Shown here: piece after piece, positions 46,725-55,880 of the stretch
Layout: every line of letters begins with the position of its first letter
Position numbering within the stretch: position 1 is the first letter of the stretch
Source: Oceanicaulis sp040217555
GTDB lineage: Bacteria; Pseudomonadota; Alphaproteobacteria; Caulobacterales; Maricaulaceae
Reading direction: 5' to 3'
Assembly: GCA_040217555.1 (NCBI GenBank)
Contig: JAVJPX010000007.1
Location: forward strand, 411,419-475,418
DNA: 64,000 nt
Notes under the pieces: model-generated
The model's input: the letters and a program-made list of their open reading frames with translations, nothing else
Told to the model about the DNA's origin: nothing
The model's database searches: none
Made by a program: the position numbers and the translations under genes

Positions 46725-48446
46725 CTACGCGACGCCCGCATTCCTGTCCGGGATCGCCGCAGCCGCCTTCGGGCGCAGCCCCGCCATCATCTGCTGGATG
46801 CCTTGCAGCTTGGCCTTGTTGGCCGGATCGGAGCTTTCGGTGCGGCCCATCTCGCCGGCCAGAAGGCGCATGGCGCGGGCCTGTGCGTCCTGGCTGCAGC
46901 GCCCGACCGGCAGCACGCCTTGCGAGGCGAGCTTTAGCAGCGCGCCGGCGCGGTCGAGGGCCGGGCGCTCGCCAGCGGCCAGGCGGGAGAGGATCTTGGT
47001 TTCATCCAGGATCGCCATGCCCAGCGAGTCGAACGCGTCGGCCAGCTCGGTCTTGTCGCTGGCGGAAAAGCCGCCCTTCATGGAGCGGGCCTGAAACGCG
47101 GTGAGCCGCGCCAGGCGCTCCATGGGCTGGCCCGAGCCGCGCACGAAATAGCTTTCACTGGGTTTCGATTTCAGGCGCGCGCGCAGATAGGCCGCCAGCT
47201 TGGCCTTGTTCTGCTCGCCCACCAGATTGTCTTCAAAGCGGAACAGGCGCTCGATCTGTTCGGCTGGGTCGCTTGCATTGGCCAGCGCCTCCTCCACCGC
47301 TTCGGGCGCCAGAAGCTTGGCGGAGCGGTGGGTGAAGGCGTCCACCAGGCTGTCTGGATGAAGGTTCGGGCCCGACGCGGCGATCAGGCGCATGGCCAGC
47401 TTTCGCGCCAGCTCGATCTCACGCATGACGCTTTCGGGCCGGAAGCGCTTGGGCGCGCGCAGGGCGGCCAGAATCCGCTTGGCCACTTCGATATGGGTGT
47501 CGGGCAATTGCTTGGCGGCGAATTTCTCCGCCAGGCGCCGGGCCGCGGCCGGCGCGCCCAAAAGATCCTGTGAGTGCGGCGCGCCTTCATAAATTCCGGT
47601 GAGGCGCACGATCTCCTCACCCAGATCGCTGGTGGGGCCGATCACGGCGCGCATGGCCGGATCAAAGCTCAGCATCTCGGCGATGAAGGCGTCTGTCTGC
47701 TTGGCCGCAAAGGCGCGCGCCTCCGGGTCGGCGGGCATGTCGTCATGAAAGTCCAGCAGCATTTCGGTCTTGGCGCCGAAGTCGGAGGCTTTCGACAGGC
47801 GGTCCGCAATGGCGCGGCGCAGGCGTTTCTCCGGCCCGCCTTCGGACAGGATTTTCTCCGTCATCTCGGCGAAGCCCTTGGCTTCGGGCGGGTTCTTTGC
47901 GGCTTTGGCGTCGCGCCGGGACTGGGTGACGCTTCGCTCCACCAGATCATTGATCAGGCGCACATAGGCGTGGACCGAGGCGTCGGTGTTCTGGGCGCGT
48001 GCAATGGCGACTTTCTGGACCGCGCCCTGAAGATCAGTGTCCGAGCCGTCCAGATCCTCGATCAGGTCGGGACGGTACAAAAGCTCCAGGGGGGAGACCT
48101 GGCGGCGCTCAAACCAGCCGCTGAGCACGCGCCGGATCGTTTCGCGCGCCGCGGCGCCGGCCAGATCGTCCGGCGTGATGCAGGGAAGGGAGGCTTCCCC
48201 GGTCTTGTCCTCGGGCTCGCTGAAGCGTTCCGGGCCGGCCTCAAAGACCGTTCCGCCGCGGAACGCGTTCTCCTCGGTCACCCATTCCTCGCGCTGCACC
48301 CGCACCGATCCTTTGGGATGGCGCTTCTTCAGCGCGTGGGCGAGATCCAGCGCTTCCTGGCGCTCGGTGATCGCCTCAACGAGGGACCATTCAGCCTTTT
48401 TATGCTTTTTGAGGTAAACCTCGAAATGAACGTCCTGGCGCGCCAT
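46725..48446 (-). CDS. Large hypothetical protein
   Basis: 573 residues. It starts MARQDVHFEVYLKKHKKAEW and SLVEAITERQEALDLAHALKKRHPKGSVRVQREEW, then is a long helical, charged protein with no membrane segment or signal. Regions include DAKAAKNPPEAKGFAEMTEK and FRFEDNLVGEQNKAKLAAYL. I do not recognise a family; similar proteins seem to exist in related alphaproteobacteria beside chvI. ATG 48446 is chosen over an upstream start (48491) because the conserved-looking N-terminus begins here. It is divergent from chvI, with about 170 bp between. Confidence 0.7.
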   Translation of the reverse strand: MARQDVHFEVYLKKHKKAEWSLVEAITERQEALDLAHALKKRHPKGSVRVQREEWVTEENAFRGGTVFEAGPERFSEPEDKTGEASLPCITPDDLAGAAARETIRRVLSGWFERRQVSPLELLYRPDLIEDLDGSDTDLQGAVQKVAIARAQNTDASVHAYVRLINDLVERSVTQSRRDAKAAKNPPEAKGFAEMTEKILSEGGPEKRLRRAIADRLSKASDFGAKTEMLLDFHDDMPADPEARAFAAKQTDAFIAEMLSFDPAMRAVIGPTSDLGEEIVRLTGIYEGAPHSQDLLGAPAAARRLAEKFAAKQLPDTHIEVAKRILAALRAPKRFRPESVMREIELARKLAMRLIAASGPNLHPDSLVDAFTHRSAKLLAPEAVEEALANASDPAEQIERLFRFEDNLVGEQNKAKLAAYLRARLKSKPSESYFVRGSGQPMERLARLTAFQARSMKGGFSASDKTELADAFDSLGMAILDETKILSRLAAGERPALDRAGALLKLASQGVLPVGRCSQDAQARAMRLLAGEMGRTESSDPANKAKLQGIQQMMAGLRPKAAAAIPDRNAGVA

Positions 48447-48618
48447 GAGTTGTCCCGTCCCCCGACCGTGTGCAAACCATGCCCCCAACACACTTAACTT
48501 GGGGTAACCGTAACTTTTAATCCGCGCTTTGCCTTGTGGGCCGGGCGCTTATAAGCTGCGCGCACATTGCCGGGCGCGCCGCCTGCGCCGGAAAACCGCT
48601 TTATCGAGGGATCGGCTC

Positions 48619-49317
48619 ATGGCCACGATCACACTGGTCGACGACGACGAGAATATTCTGACTTCGGTGTCCATGCTGCTCGAGACCGAGGGCTATAACG
48701 TGCACACCTTCACCGACGGCGCCGTCGCCCTGCCCCAGCTGATCGACAACCCGCCCGATCTTGCGATCTTCGACATCAAGATGCCGCGCATGGACGGGCT
48801 GGAGCTGTTGCGCCGGGTGCGCCAGAGCTCGAACATGCCGGTGATCTTCCTCACCTCCAAGGACGCCGAGTTCGACGAGGCGCTGGGGCTGGACCTGGGC
48901 GCGGACGATTATATCGCCAAGCCGTTCTCCCATCAGCTTCTGGTGCGCCGGATCAAGGCGGTGCTGCGCCGCTCCCAGTCCGATCCGGCCTTCGGAGAGG
49001 GTGAGGGCGACCAGAAGGCGATCCAGCGCGGCAAGCTGACCATGGATCCCAACCGCCACGCCTGCCTGTGGGAAGGCAAGCCGGTTCGCCTGACCGTGAC
49101 CGAGTTCCTGATCCTGCACGCCCTCGCCAACCGGCCGGGATTTGTGAAGAGCCGCGACAATCTGATGGACGCGGCCTACGATGATCAGGTCTATGTGGAT
49201 GATCGCACCATCGATAGCCACATCAAGCGCATCCGCAAGAAATTCAAAGACGTCGACGACGTGTTCGACGGGATCGAGACCCTTTATGGCGTCGGATACC
49301 GTTACAAAGAAGCTTAA
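48619..49317 (+). CDS. chvI: Two-component response regulator ChvI
   Basis: 232 residues of the OmpR class. Receiver: DDDEN at the acidic pocket, phosphoacceptor Asp52 in LAIFDIKMPRMDG, FLTSKDAEFDE and the conserved Lys in YIAKPF. The C-terminal winged helix has RLTVTEFLILHALANRPGFV and VDDRTIDSHIKRIRKKF. ChvI controls envelope, acid and exopolysaccharide responses in alphaproteobacteria. ATG 48619 starts directly at the receiver; the chvG frame overlaps its end. Confidence 0.93.
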   Translation: MATITLVDDDENILTSVSMLLETEGYNVHTFTDGAVALPQLIDNPPDLAIFDIKMPRMDGLELLRRVRQSSNMPVIFLTSKDAEFDEALGLDLGADDYIAKPFSHQLLVRRIKAVLRRSQSDPAFGEGEGDQKAIQRGKLTMDPNRHACLWEGKPVRLTVTEFLILHALANRPGFVKSRDNLMDAAYDDQVYVDDRTIDSHIKRIRKKFKDVDDVFDGIETLYGVGYRYKEA

Positions 49318-50959
49318 GGCCGTCTGGCTGGGCGCTGTGCGCAGGGTGCGCGGCTTGCGCCGGGTGATCTTCTCACGCCTGGGCTGGGCGATCATCGGTG
49401 TGAATTTCGCCGCGCTCGCCTTCCTTCTGGTGGGCATGGCTGCGATCACCGAAAACCGGCGCGGGCTGGTCGAGGCCAAGGAGCTGTCCCTGGCCGCCCA
49501 GGCGGAGATCATCGCCAATGTGATCACCGAGACCGCGGTCAGCGGCGACGCGCCTGGGCCGCGCATGGACGCCGACGCCGCGCGCGAGGTCCTGCGCCGG
49601 CTCTCGCCGCTTTATGTTCCCGATGAAACGCGCGCCCTGCTCCATGGACCCGGCCCGATGCTGGTTGCCGATTCCGATCTGATCGCCGGCGAGGTGGAGC
49701 AAAGCGCTCTGCCGCCGGTGGGTGGAGAGGCGGGAGAGGGCGGCGTGGTGCGCCGGCTGGTCCGGCCCGTGGAGCAATGGCTGGTGGCGATCTTCGTCCC
49801 CGCCGAGGCCCGCGCCTGGACCAATCGCACCCTGGAGGAGGAGGTTGAGGCGGCCTTCCGCACCGGCGAGCCCCAGGGCGGAGTGCGCCGTGAGGCGAAC
49901 GGCGCGCGCATCGTGTCTGTGACGATCCCGATCCAGCTGATCCAGGCGGTGGTGGGCACGGTCACCTACGAATCCTACGATTTCGAGGCTCTGATCGAGG
50001 CCGAACGCCAGGCGATCATCCCCTACGCCGCCGCGGCGATCTTCGCGATCATGGCGTCTGCGGTCTGGCTGACCATTTCCATCGCCCAGCCGGTGCGTGA
50101 GCTGTCCGACGCCGCGCGCAAGGTGCGCCTGGCCGGCGGCCGGCGCGTGGACCTGCCCGACATGAGCCGGCGCCAGGACGAAATCGGCCAGCTGGGTCAG
50201 GCCTTCGCGGCCATGACCAATGCGCTCTATGACCGGCTTGACGCCATTGAAAGCTTCGCCGCCGACGTCAGTCACGAAATCAAGAACCCGCTCACCTCCA
50301 TCCGCTCCGCGGCGGAAATCCTGCCCCTGGCCAAGGATGATGTGCGTCGGGACAAGCTGATCAAGGTGATCCAGCACGATGTGAAGCGCCTGGACCGCCT
50401 GGTCACCGACATTTCCAACGCCTCGAGGCTGGACGCCGAGCTCGCCCGTGAAGATCTGGCGCGCGTGGATATGGGCCGCCTTCTGACCGATATCGCCAGC
50501 ACCCACGGGCGCGAGCAAAAGCCCGATCAGCCAAAGCCGGTTCAGGTGAAGGTCTCGGCGAGGGGCGATCTCGGGGTGCGCGGCCATGAAGGCCCGCTCA
50601 GCCGGGTCTTCATCAATCTGATCGAGAACGCCGTCACCTTCTCGCCCGAGGGCGGCGAAGTGCGTGTGGAGGCGCGGCGCACGCCCGGCCCTCACGGCCG
50701 GATCCGCATCACGGTGGATGATGACGGCGCCGGGGTTCCGGAAGAAAATCTCGAGGCGATCTTCGACCGTTTCTACACCCAGAGGCCCAAGGGCGCGGCC
50801 TTCGGCGCCCATTCAGGGCTTGGTCTTGCGATCGCGCGTCAGATCGTCACCGCCCATGGCGGCCATATCCGCGCGGAGAACCGCATCGGCCCCGGCGGCG
50901 CCAGCTTGGGTGCGCGCTTTACGGTGGATCTGCCGGCGGGAATCCGCGCTTCGCAGTGA
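49286..50959 (+). CDS. chvG: Sensor histidine kinase ChvG
   Basis: 557 residues. TM1 about 31-50 (LGWAIIGVNFAALAFLLVGM), a periplasmic sensor to about 245, TM2 about 248-268 (AAAAIFAIMASAVWLTISIA), a HAMP domain and a HisKA with His330 in DVSHEIKNPLTSI. The ATPase has the N box LIENAVTFSPEGG, DDDGAGVPEENL and GLGLAIARQIV. It phosphorylates ChvI; the periplasmic domain is inhibited by ExoR in rhizobia, but no exoR is seen here. The ATG at 49286 overlaps chvI by 32 bp; a later start is possible. Confidence 0.92.
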   Translation: MASDTVTKKLKAVWLGAVRRVRGLRRVIFSRLGWAIIGVNFAALAFLLVGMAAITENRRGLVEAKELSLAAQAEIIANVITETAVSGDAPGPRMDADAAREVLRRLSPLYVPDETRALLHGPGPMLVADSDLIAGEVEQSALPPVGGEAGEGGVVRRLVRPVEQWLVAIFVPAEARAWTNRTLEEEVEAAFRTGEPQGGVRREANGARIVSVTIPIQLIQAVVGTVTYESYDFEALIEAERQAIIPYAAAAIFAIMASAVWLTISIAQPVRELSDAARKVRLAGGRRVDLPDMSRRQDEIGQLGQAFAAMTNALYDRLDAIESFAADVSHEIKNPLTSIRSAAEILPLAKDDVRRDKLIKVIQHDVKRLDRLVTDISNASRLDAELAREDLARVDMGRLLTDIASTHGREQKPDQPKPVQVKVSARGDLGVRGHEGPLSRVFINLIENAVTFSPEGGEVRVEARRTPGPHGRIRITVDDDGAGVPEENLEAIFDRFYTQRPKGAAFGAHSGLGLAIARQIVTAHGGHIRAENRIGPGGASLGARFTVDLPAGIRASQ

Positions 50960-51082
50960 GCAAACGCGGTGCTGCTGCACACTCGGCCCGATTAGAACCG
51001 CTGCAGGGCTTTTCGCAGAAGCAAAACCGCGCTTACATGTTGGATAAGTATTTTTCGACGCCTGAAGGAAAATCACCGGGCC
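50960..51082. other. Short gap between chvG and the PTS genes
   Basis: 123 bp containing no gene. HPr kinase hprK usually sits here in alphaproteobacteria, but the space is too short and no remnant is seen. A weak promoter for the PTS pair could lie around 51030-51060 (A/T-rich TATTTTTCG). Confidence 0.6.
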
Positions 51083-51487
51083 ATGATCGGCATCGTCGTC
51101 GTCACCCACGGACGCCTGTCCGATGAACTTGTCGCCGCGACCGAGCATGTCGTCGGACCGCTTGACGCCTGCATCGCGGTGTCCATCGGGCCCGATGACG
51201 ACATGGACAAGCGGCGCGACGATATCCGCGCCGCGGTGGAAGAAGCCGATCAGGGCGACGGCGTGGTCATCCTCACCGACATGTTCGGCGGAACCCCATC
51301 CAATCTCTCCATCGCGCTGCTGGAAAAAGACAGGATCGAAGTGATCGCGGGCGCCAATCTGCCCATGCTGATCAAGCTGGCCGAAGCGCGCTCGCGCCTT
51401 TCGGTGAGCGAGCTGGCAGACAGCGCCAGCGAGGCGGGCAAGCGCTATATCGCGGTGGCCTCGCGCATTCTCGACAGCGCCTCGTGA
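51083..51487 (+). CDS. PTS system EIIA component (mannose-type fold)
   Basis: 134 residues of the EIIA-Man fold with the phosphorylated His9 in VVVTHGRLSDELVAATEHVVG and the family's ILTDMFGGTPSNLSIALL. In alphaproteobacteria it belongs to a regulatory nitrogen-type PTS-like cascade without sugar permeases, taking phosphate from HPr and influencing ChvG-type signalling or stringent responses. It overlaps the HPr gene by 4 bp. The direct target is not clear. Confidence 0.93.
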   Translation: MIGIVVVTHGRLSDELVAATEHVVGPLDACIAVSIGPDDDMDKRRDDIRAAVEEADQGDGVVILTDMFGGTPSNLSIALLEKDRIEVIAGANLPMLIKLAEARSRLSVSELADSASEAGKRYIAVASRILDSAS

Positions 51488-51756
51488 CCTGTTCGAAGAC
51501 GGTCACGATCTGCAATCAGCGCGGCCTTCACGCAAGGGCGTCGGCCAAATTCGTCGCGGCAGCCGGCAAGTTCGACGCCCGCATCACCCTGTCGCGCGAC
51601 GGCGAGCAGGTTCAGGCCGATTCCATCATGGAGCTGTTGATGCTCGCCGCCGGCCCTGGCGCGAAGGTCACGATCTACGCCGAGGGCGCCGACGCCGAGG
51701 ATGCGCTGGCCGCCCTGACCAAGCTGGTGGAAGCGGGCTTCGACGAAGTCGATTAG
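51484..51756 (+). CDS. HPr phosphocarrier protein
   Basis: 90 residues. His16 in NQRGLHARASAKFV is the phosphocarrier residue, and Ser47 in VQADSIMELLML is at the position of HPr kinase phosphorylation in related proteins. Start GTG 51484 overlaps the EIIA stop. It accepts phosphate from EI (not in the window) and passes it to EIIA. It keeps Ser47 even though hprK is absent from the locus. Confidence 0.95.
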   Translation: MTCSKTVTICNQRGLHARASAKFVAAAGKFDARITLSRDGEQVQADSIMELLMLAAGPGAKVTIYAEGADAEDALAALTKLVEAGFDEVD

Positions 51757-51916
51757 ATGCCCCCGCCTCGCATTTCGCCGTCCGCCGCTCAGACCCTGAG
51801 CGAGACCGCCCAGAGTACCCTTTCCATCAAATAATCCGGCTGTCAGGCCGAACCCCGGCCACCACACCGTGCTGGCGAGGCCCCGGGGCGCGGGCCGTTC
51901 CGGCCTAGCGCGGGGT

Positions 51917-53548
51917 TCAGGGGTCCCGCGACGGGGGCGCTGCGGCGAAGATCGGCACCACATTATCGGGAAGCGGCTTGCCGGGATTGAGCGTGCGCGT
52001 CTGGGTCGCCGGTGCGCCGGCCGTCTCCAGCTCCGGTTCGCCTGGTGCGCCAGCGGATTCGCCGGCGGGCGCGCGGCGCGGCGCCGGCATGGGCGGCGGC
52101 GGTGGCAGCAGGATGGCGCGCGAGGCGTAGCGCGGATCGGTGCGCAGGCGTTCGTCCTCGTCGGCGTCGATTCCGGGGCCCACCAAAGTATCCGCCCGCT
52201 CCGCCTCGCCGGTTTCGGTTTCCACCGCCTGGGCCGCGAGCGGCTCGCCGGACGGTGTTTCAGCCTCGCCCGGTTCAGGTTCGGCGCTTCCAGCCTCAGC
52301 GCTTTCAGGCTGTACGGTTCCAGGAGAGGCGGCGCCCGCTTGCGCATGCTGCGCTTCGCTCGGCGCCTCGTCACCTGGATCAGCTTGAGCGTCTTCCACT
52401 GTCTCGGCTTCGGACACGACGGCGGCTTCAGAAGGCTCCGAGCCGCTGGCGGTTTCCGGTCCGACTCCAGCTTCGGTGTCAGGCTCTGCGCCAGCCTCGT
52501 CCGACGGCTCGTCCGGTCCGTCGATGGAGCGCAGCGACGCCGCCACGGCGACGGCGGTGCGTTCGTCCACCAGAGCGTCCGCGGACGTCTCGCGAACGTC
52601 GGGTGCGGGCTCAGGCTCCGGGGTTGTCTCCGCCTCTTGCTCAGCGGCGGCGTCCTGCGCCTCAACAGCGTCCTGTTGGTTGGACACTGTCTCTTCAGGC
52701 GCGTTGGTGAGCAGGTGATCGGCCAGCAAGGCGATGCGCGATTCAAGACGCACCGCGTCGGTGATCCGGTTCCAGGCGCCGCCGATGATGAAAACGCCCG
52801 CCGCAATGGCAAGGCCCGCCAGGGCCGGAGCCAAAGCCGCTTCTGCGCCGCCAAAGCCCATGGCGCCCGCAGCCAGCGCCGCTACGAAAAGCGGAGCCCA
52901 CAAAAGCCGCCAGGAGCGCGAGGAGAACACCAGCACTGCGCCCAGAAGCGACGCGGCGCCGAAGGCGATGATCGCGGCGAAGCCCTCAAGCCCCGGACTG
53001 ATCCCCGCCAGAAGGCCGGCGAGAGGCGCGGCGGCGTCCGCCACGCTCCATGCGGCCAGGCCGGGCAGGGCGGTCGAGGCGAGCGAGAACACGTTGAACG
53101 CGGGGACCGCAGCGAAAGCGCCCGGCGCAAGCTCGGCGAGAAAGGCGACCATGTAGGGCCAGACGCAGACCAGCGCGGCCAGTACGAACAATGTGACCGT
53201 GAGGGCCCAGTTCACATTGCGCGCGACACCGGCGCGCGACAGAAGCGCATTGGCGCCGGGATGGGTGCGGGTCCAGCCGCCGCGGCTGTGATTGACCACG
53301 GCCACCGGGCGCGAGCGCCGCGACGGGCCGGGCTGAAGGCGCAAGACCGAGGCCTGATCGCCAGGCTCCAGCGGAAATTTCTCCTGCGTCACCCGCACGG
53401 TATGGCGGGCGCCGTCAAAATCCTGCAGCCGGCGCTCGTCGGCGCGGGCGCGTGGATCGGCGCCGATCACCTCGCCTGCGGCGGCGTAGAAATCGAGCAC
53501 CTTGTTTCCGAAGCGCTGGCTTGCATAAGCCGTCGGCAAATTCGCCAT
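51917..53548 (-). CDS. Hypothetical membrane protein with long acidic tail
   Basis: 543 residues. The N-terminal 110 residues are soluble and basic. About five membrane segments follow (e.g. WALTVTLFVLAALVCVWPYMVAF, then AFGAASLLGAVLVF and ALAGLAIAAGVFIIGGAW). From about residue 285 the rest is low-complexity Ala/Glu/Pro/Ser-rich and acidic, ending with the Pro-rich ILLPPPPPMPAPRRAPAG. The tail is probably disordered and cytoplasmic or periplasmic. I recognise no family; it is the leftward neighbour of ahcY with a divergent promoter. Confidence 0.7.
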   Translation of the reverse strand: MANLPTAYASQRFGNKVLDFYAAAGEVIGADPRARADERRLQDFDGARHTVRVTQEKFPLEPGDQASVLRLQPGPSRRSRPVAVVNHSRGGWTRTHPGANALLSRAGVARNVNWALTVTLFVLAALVCVWPYMVAFLAELAPGAFAAVPAFNVFSLASTALPGLAAWSVADAAAPLAGLLAGISPGLEGFAAIIAFGAASLLGAVLVFSSRSWRLLWAPLFVAALAAGAMGFGGAEAALAPALAGLAIAAGVFIIGGAWNRITDAVRLESRIALLADHLLTNAPEETVSNQQDAVEAQDAAAEQEAETTPEPEPAPDVRETSADALVDERTAVAVAASLRSIDGPDEPSDEAGAEPDTEAGVGPETASGSEPSEAAVVSEAETVEDAQADPGDEAPSEAQHAQAGAASPGTVQPESAEAGSAEPEPGEAETPSGEPLAAQAVETETGEAERADTLVGPGIDADEDERLRTDPRYASRAILLPPPPPMPAPRRAPAGESAGAPGEPELETAGAPATQTRTLNPGKPLPDNVVPIFAAAPPSRDP

Positions 53549-53820
53549 TGCGATGTTTCCCCTCGAAACGCGCGCTCAGCCCCGGTCGGGCCTCGCAGGA
53601 TAATCGTCCGGCCCCAAGGCTGCGACGCCCTCCCCTGTGCCGTCGCGGGACCCTTAATAAAGTGTTTATACAAGATTTGGACCGCATTGCGAATGACGGA
53701 TTGATTACGCGTTCGGCGTTGGGTTTGCCCGAAGCCCCGGCGGACGCTATACCCCGTTCCACCTCAACCTGGGTCGGCGTCCGGTCGACCCTGTCCGACA
53801 GCAAAGAAGGCTACCCGTTC
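53549..53820. other. ahcY upstream leader
   Basis: 272 bp that carry the divergent promoters of ahcY and the membrane protein; TTAATAAAGTGTTTATAC at 53654-53671 is the most A/T-rich spot. I looked for an S-adenosylhomocysteine riboswitch, which often precedes ahcY, and could not recognise one. Confidence 0.4.
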
Positions 53821-55239
53821 ATGACTCTCCTGCACGCCGATTCCGGCGCGAACGACTACTATGTGAAAGATCTCAGCCTGGCCAAGTGGGGCCGGATCGA
53901 GATCGAAATGGCCGAGATCGAAATGCCGGGCCTGATGGCGCTGCGCGAGGAGTTCAAGGGCCAGAAGCCCCTGGCCGGCGCGCGCATTGCGGGCTCGCTG
54001 CACATGACGATCCAGACCGCCGTCCTGATCGAAACGCTGGTGGAGCTCGGCGCCGAAGTGCGCTGGGCCTCGTGCAACATCTTCTCGACCCAGGATCAGG
54101 CCGCGGCCGCGATCGCAGAGCGCAAGATCCCGGTCTTCGCCTACAAGGGCGAGACCCTGCGCGAATACTGGGAGTTCGCCGACGCCATCTTCCATTGGCC
54201 CAACGGTGAAACCGCCAACATGATCCTGGACGACGGCGGGGATGCGACCATGTATCTCCAGCTCGGCGAGCAAGCCGAGGCCGATCCGTCCAAGCTGGGC
54301 GAGCCGAAGTCGGAAGAAGAGAAGTTCCTCTTCGAGACCATCAAGCGCCGCATCAAGGCGAGCCCGGGCTGGTTCAAGAAAGCCAAGGCCGAAATCAAGG
54401 GCGTGTCCGAGGAAACCACCACCGGCGTCATGCGCCTGTATCAGGTGGCCAAGCGCGGCGAGCTCGCCTTCCCGGCGATCAACGTCAACGACTCCGTGAC
54501 GAAGTCGAAATTCGACAACCGTTACGGCTGCCGTGAAAGCCTAGTGGACGCCATCCGCCGCGGCACCGACGTGATGATGAGCGGCAAGACCGCCGTCGTT
54601 TGCGGCTATGGCGACGTGGGCAAAGGCTCCGCGGAATCGCTGGCCCAGGCCGGCTGCCGGGTGTCGGTCACCGAAGTCGACCCGATCTGCGCGCTGCAGG
54701 CCTGCATGGACGGTTTCGCCGTCGTGCGCCTGGAAGACGTGATCAAGGATGTCGACATCGTCGTCACCGCGACCGGCAACAAGGACGTCGTCACCGTCGA
54801 TCACATGCGCGAAATGAAGAACATGTCGATCGTCTGCAATATCGGTCACTTCGACAACGAAATTCAGGTCGAAGCGCTGAAGAACTTCCAGTGGACCAAT
54901 GTGAAGCCGCAGGTCGATCTGGTGGAGTTCCCCACGGGCAACAAGATCATCCTTCTGTCCGAAGGCCGCCTTGTGAACCTGGGCAACGCCAACGGTCACC
55001 CGTCCTTCGTGATGAGCGCCTCCTTCACCAACCAGGTGCTGGCTCAGATCGAGCTCTGGGTGCGCGGCGACCAGTACGAGAACCAGGTCTACATCCTGCC
55101 CAAGCATCTCGACGAGAAAGTCGCGGCGCTGCACCTGCCCAAGCTGGGCGCGAACCTGACCGTGCTGTCCGACGAGCAGGCCGACTATATCGACGTCAGC
55201 GCCAAAGGCCCGTTCAAGGCCGAGCACTACCGCTACTAG
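53821..55239 (+). CDS. ahcY: S-adenosylhomocysteine hydrolase
   Basis: AhcY (472 residues) hydrolyses S-adenosylhomocysteine to homocysteine and adenosine, relieving methyltransferase inhibition. Motifs are MPGLMALREEF, WASCNIFSTQDQAAAAI, NVNDSVTKSKFDNRYGCRESL with the catalytic Lys/Asp, the NAD motif GYGDVGKGSAESL and the C-terminal FKAEHYRY. ATG 53821 is chosen because the family core begins at once. A strong terminator follows at 55268. Confidence 0.97.
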   Translation: MTLLHADSGANDYYVKDLSLAKWGRIEIEMAEIEMPGLMALREEFKGQKPLAGARIAGSLHMTIQTAVLIETLVELGAEVRWASCNIFSTQDQAAAAIAERKIPVFAYKGETLREYWEFADAIFHWPNGETANMILDDGGDATMYLQLGEQAEADPSKLGEPKSEEEKFLFETIKRRIKASPGWFKKAKAEIKGVSEETTTGVMRLYQVAKRGELAFPAINVNDSVTKSKFDNRYGCRESLVDAIRRGTDVMMSGKTAVVCGYGDVGKGSAESLAQAGCRVSVTEVDPICALQACMDGFAVVRLEDVIKDVDIVVTATGNKDVVTVDHMREMKNMSIVCNIGHFDNEIQVEALKNFQWTNVKPQVDLVEFPTGNKIILLSEGRLVNLGNANGHPSFVMSASFTNQVLAQIELWVRGDQYENQVYILPKHLDEKVAALHLPKLGANLTVLSDEQADYIDVSAKGPFKAEHYRY

Positions 55240-55267
55240 GCGGCGTCGCCGTTTCTGAACAATACAG

Positions 55268-55300
55268 CCCCCGCCGGAGCAATCCGGCGGGGGTTTTTCT
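55268..55300 (+). terminator. Intrinsic terminator of ahcY
   Basis: CCCCCGCCGG (55268-55277) pairs with CCGGCGGGGG (55284-55293), loop AGCAAT, followed by five T residues and CTTC. Confidence 0.94.
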
Positions 55301-55371
55301 TCGCCCGCGCGCCACTTCCATTTCTTCCTGGTCTGGGCCATCTTTCAAATGTGCTGAAGGAGGAAGACCAG

Positions 55372-55821
55372 ATGATGCGTTCCGCTATCCTCACTGTCGC
55401 GCTTCTCGCTGCAAGCGGCGCCGCCAGGGCCGATGACGTCCGGGTTCACCAGATCATGGAGGGTCCCGAAGTCAACGCGCTCGCCGGCTCTGACTGTGAA
55501 ACAATCGGGGGCCTGCCTACGGGCCTGGACGGGGCGATGCCCGCGCGTCTTGACGCCCCGGCTGGATTATCGGCCCAGTATTACGGCGCCGGACGGCTTG
55601 TGTACGCTTTCGATACAGGCAATGACGGCGTGGTCCGCAATGTGCGTCCGATCCAGATCGCCTATCCCACGCAATCGCCGGTGATGACCGAAGGCCAGAT
55701 CCGCCTGTTCCTGTCGGCGGCCGGCGCACAACTGGGCGAAACCCGCCTGATCTCCTCTGGCGGCGACGGGACGCTCACGCGCCGCGACTGCATCGCCTGG
55801 GCCGACTTCGTCGTCAACTGA
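55372..55821 (+). CDS. Exported hypothetical protein
   Basis: 149 residues with a signal peptide (MMRSAILTVALLAASGAARA, cleavage probably after ARA). The mature part has an N-terminal segment DVRVHQIMEGPEVNALAGSD and a beta-rich C-terminal half ending RRDCIAWADFVVN, with two cysteines that could form a disulfide. Start ATG 55372 has AAGGAGGAAG at 55357-55366. I recognise no family. Confidence 0.7.
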   Translation: MMRSAILTVALLAASGAARADDVRVHQIMEGPEVNALAGSDCETIGGLPTGLDGAMPARLDAPAGLSAQYYGAGRLVYAFDTGNDGVVRNVRPIQIAYPTQSPVMTEGQIRLFLSAAGAQLGETRLISSGGDGTLTRRDCIAWADFVVN

Positions 55822-55880
55822 TCGGGCGCGCTGATCGTGACCGCTTGCGGCGCATGGAGCGGCGGGTGACATTGGCGGCC

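Noticed and set aside
53549..53820. SAH riboswitch upstream of ahcY
   Set aside because: I could not find the conserved pairing and loop sequences; a covariance-model search would be decisive.
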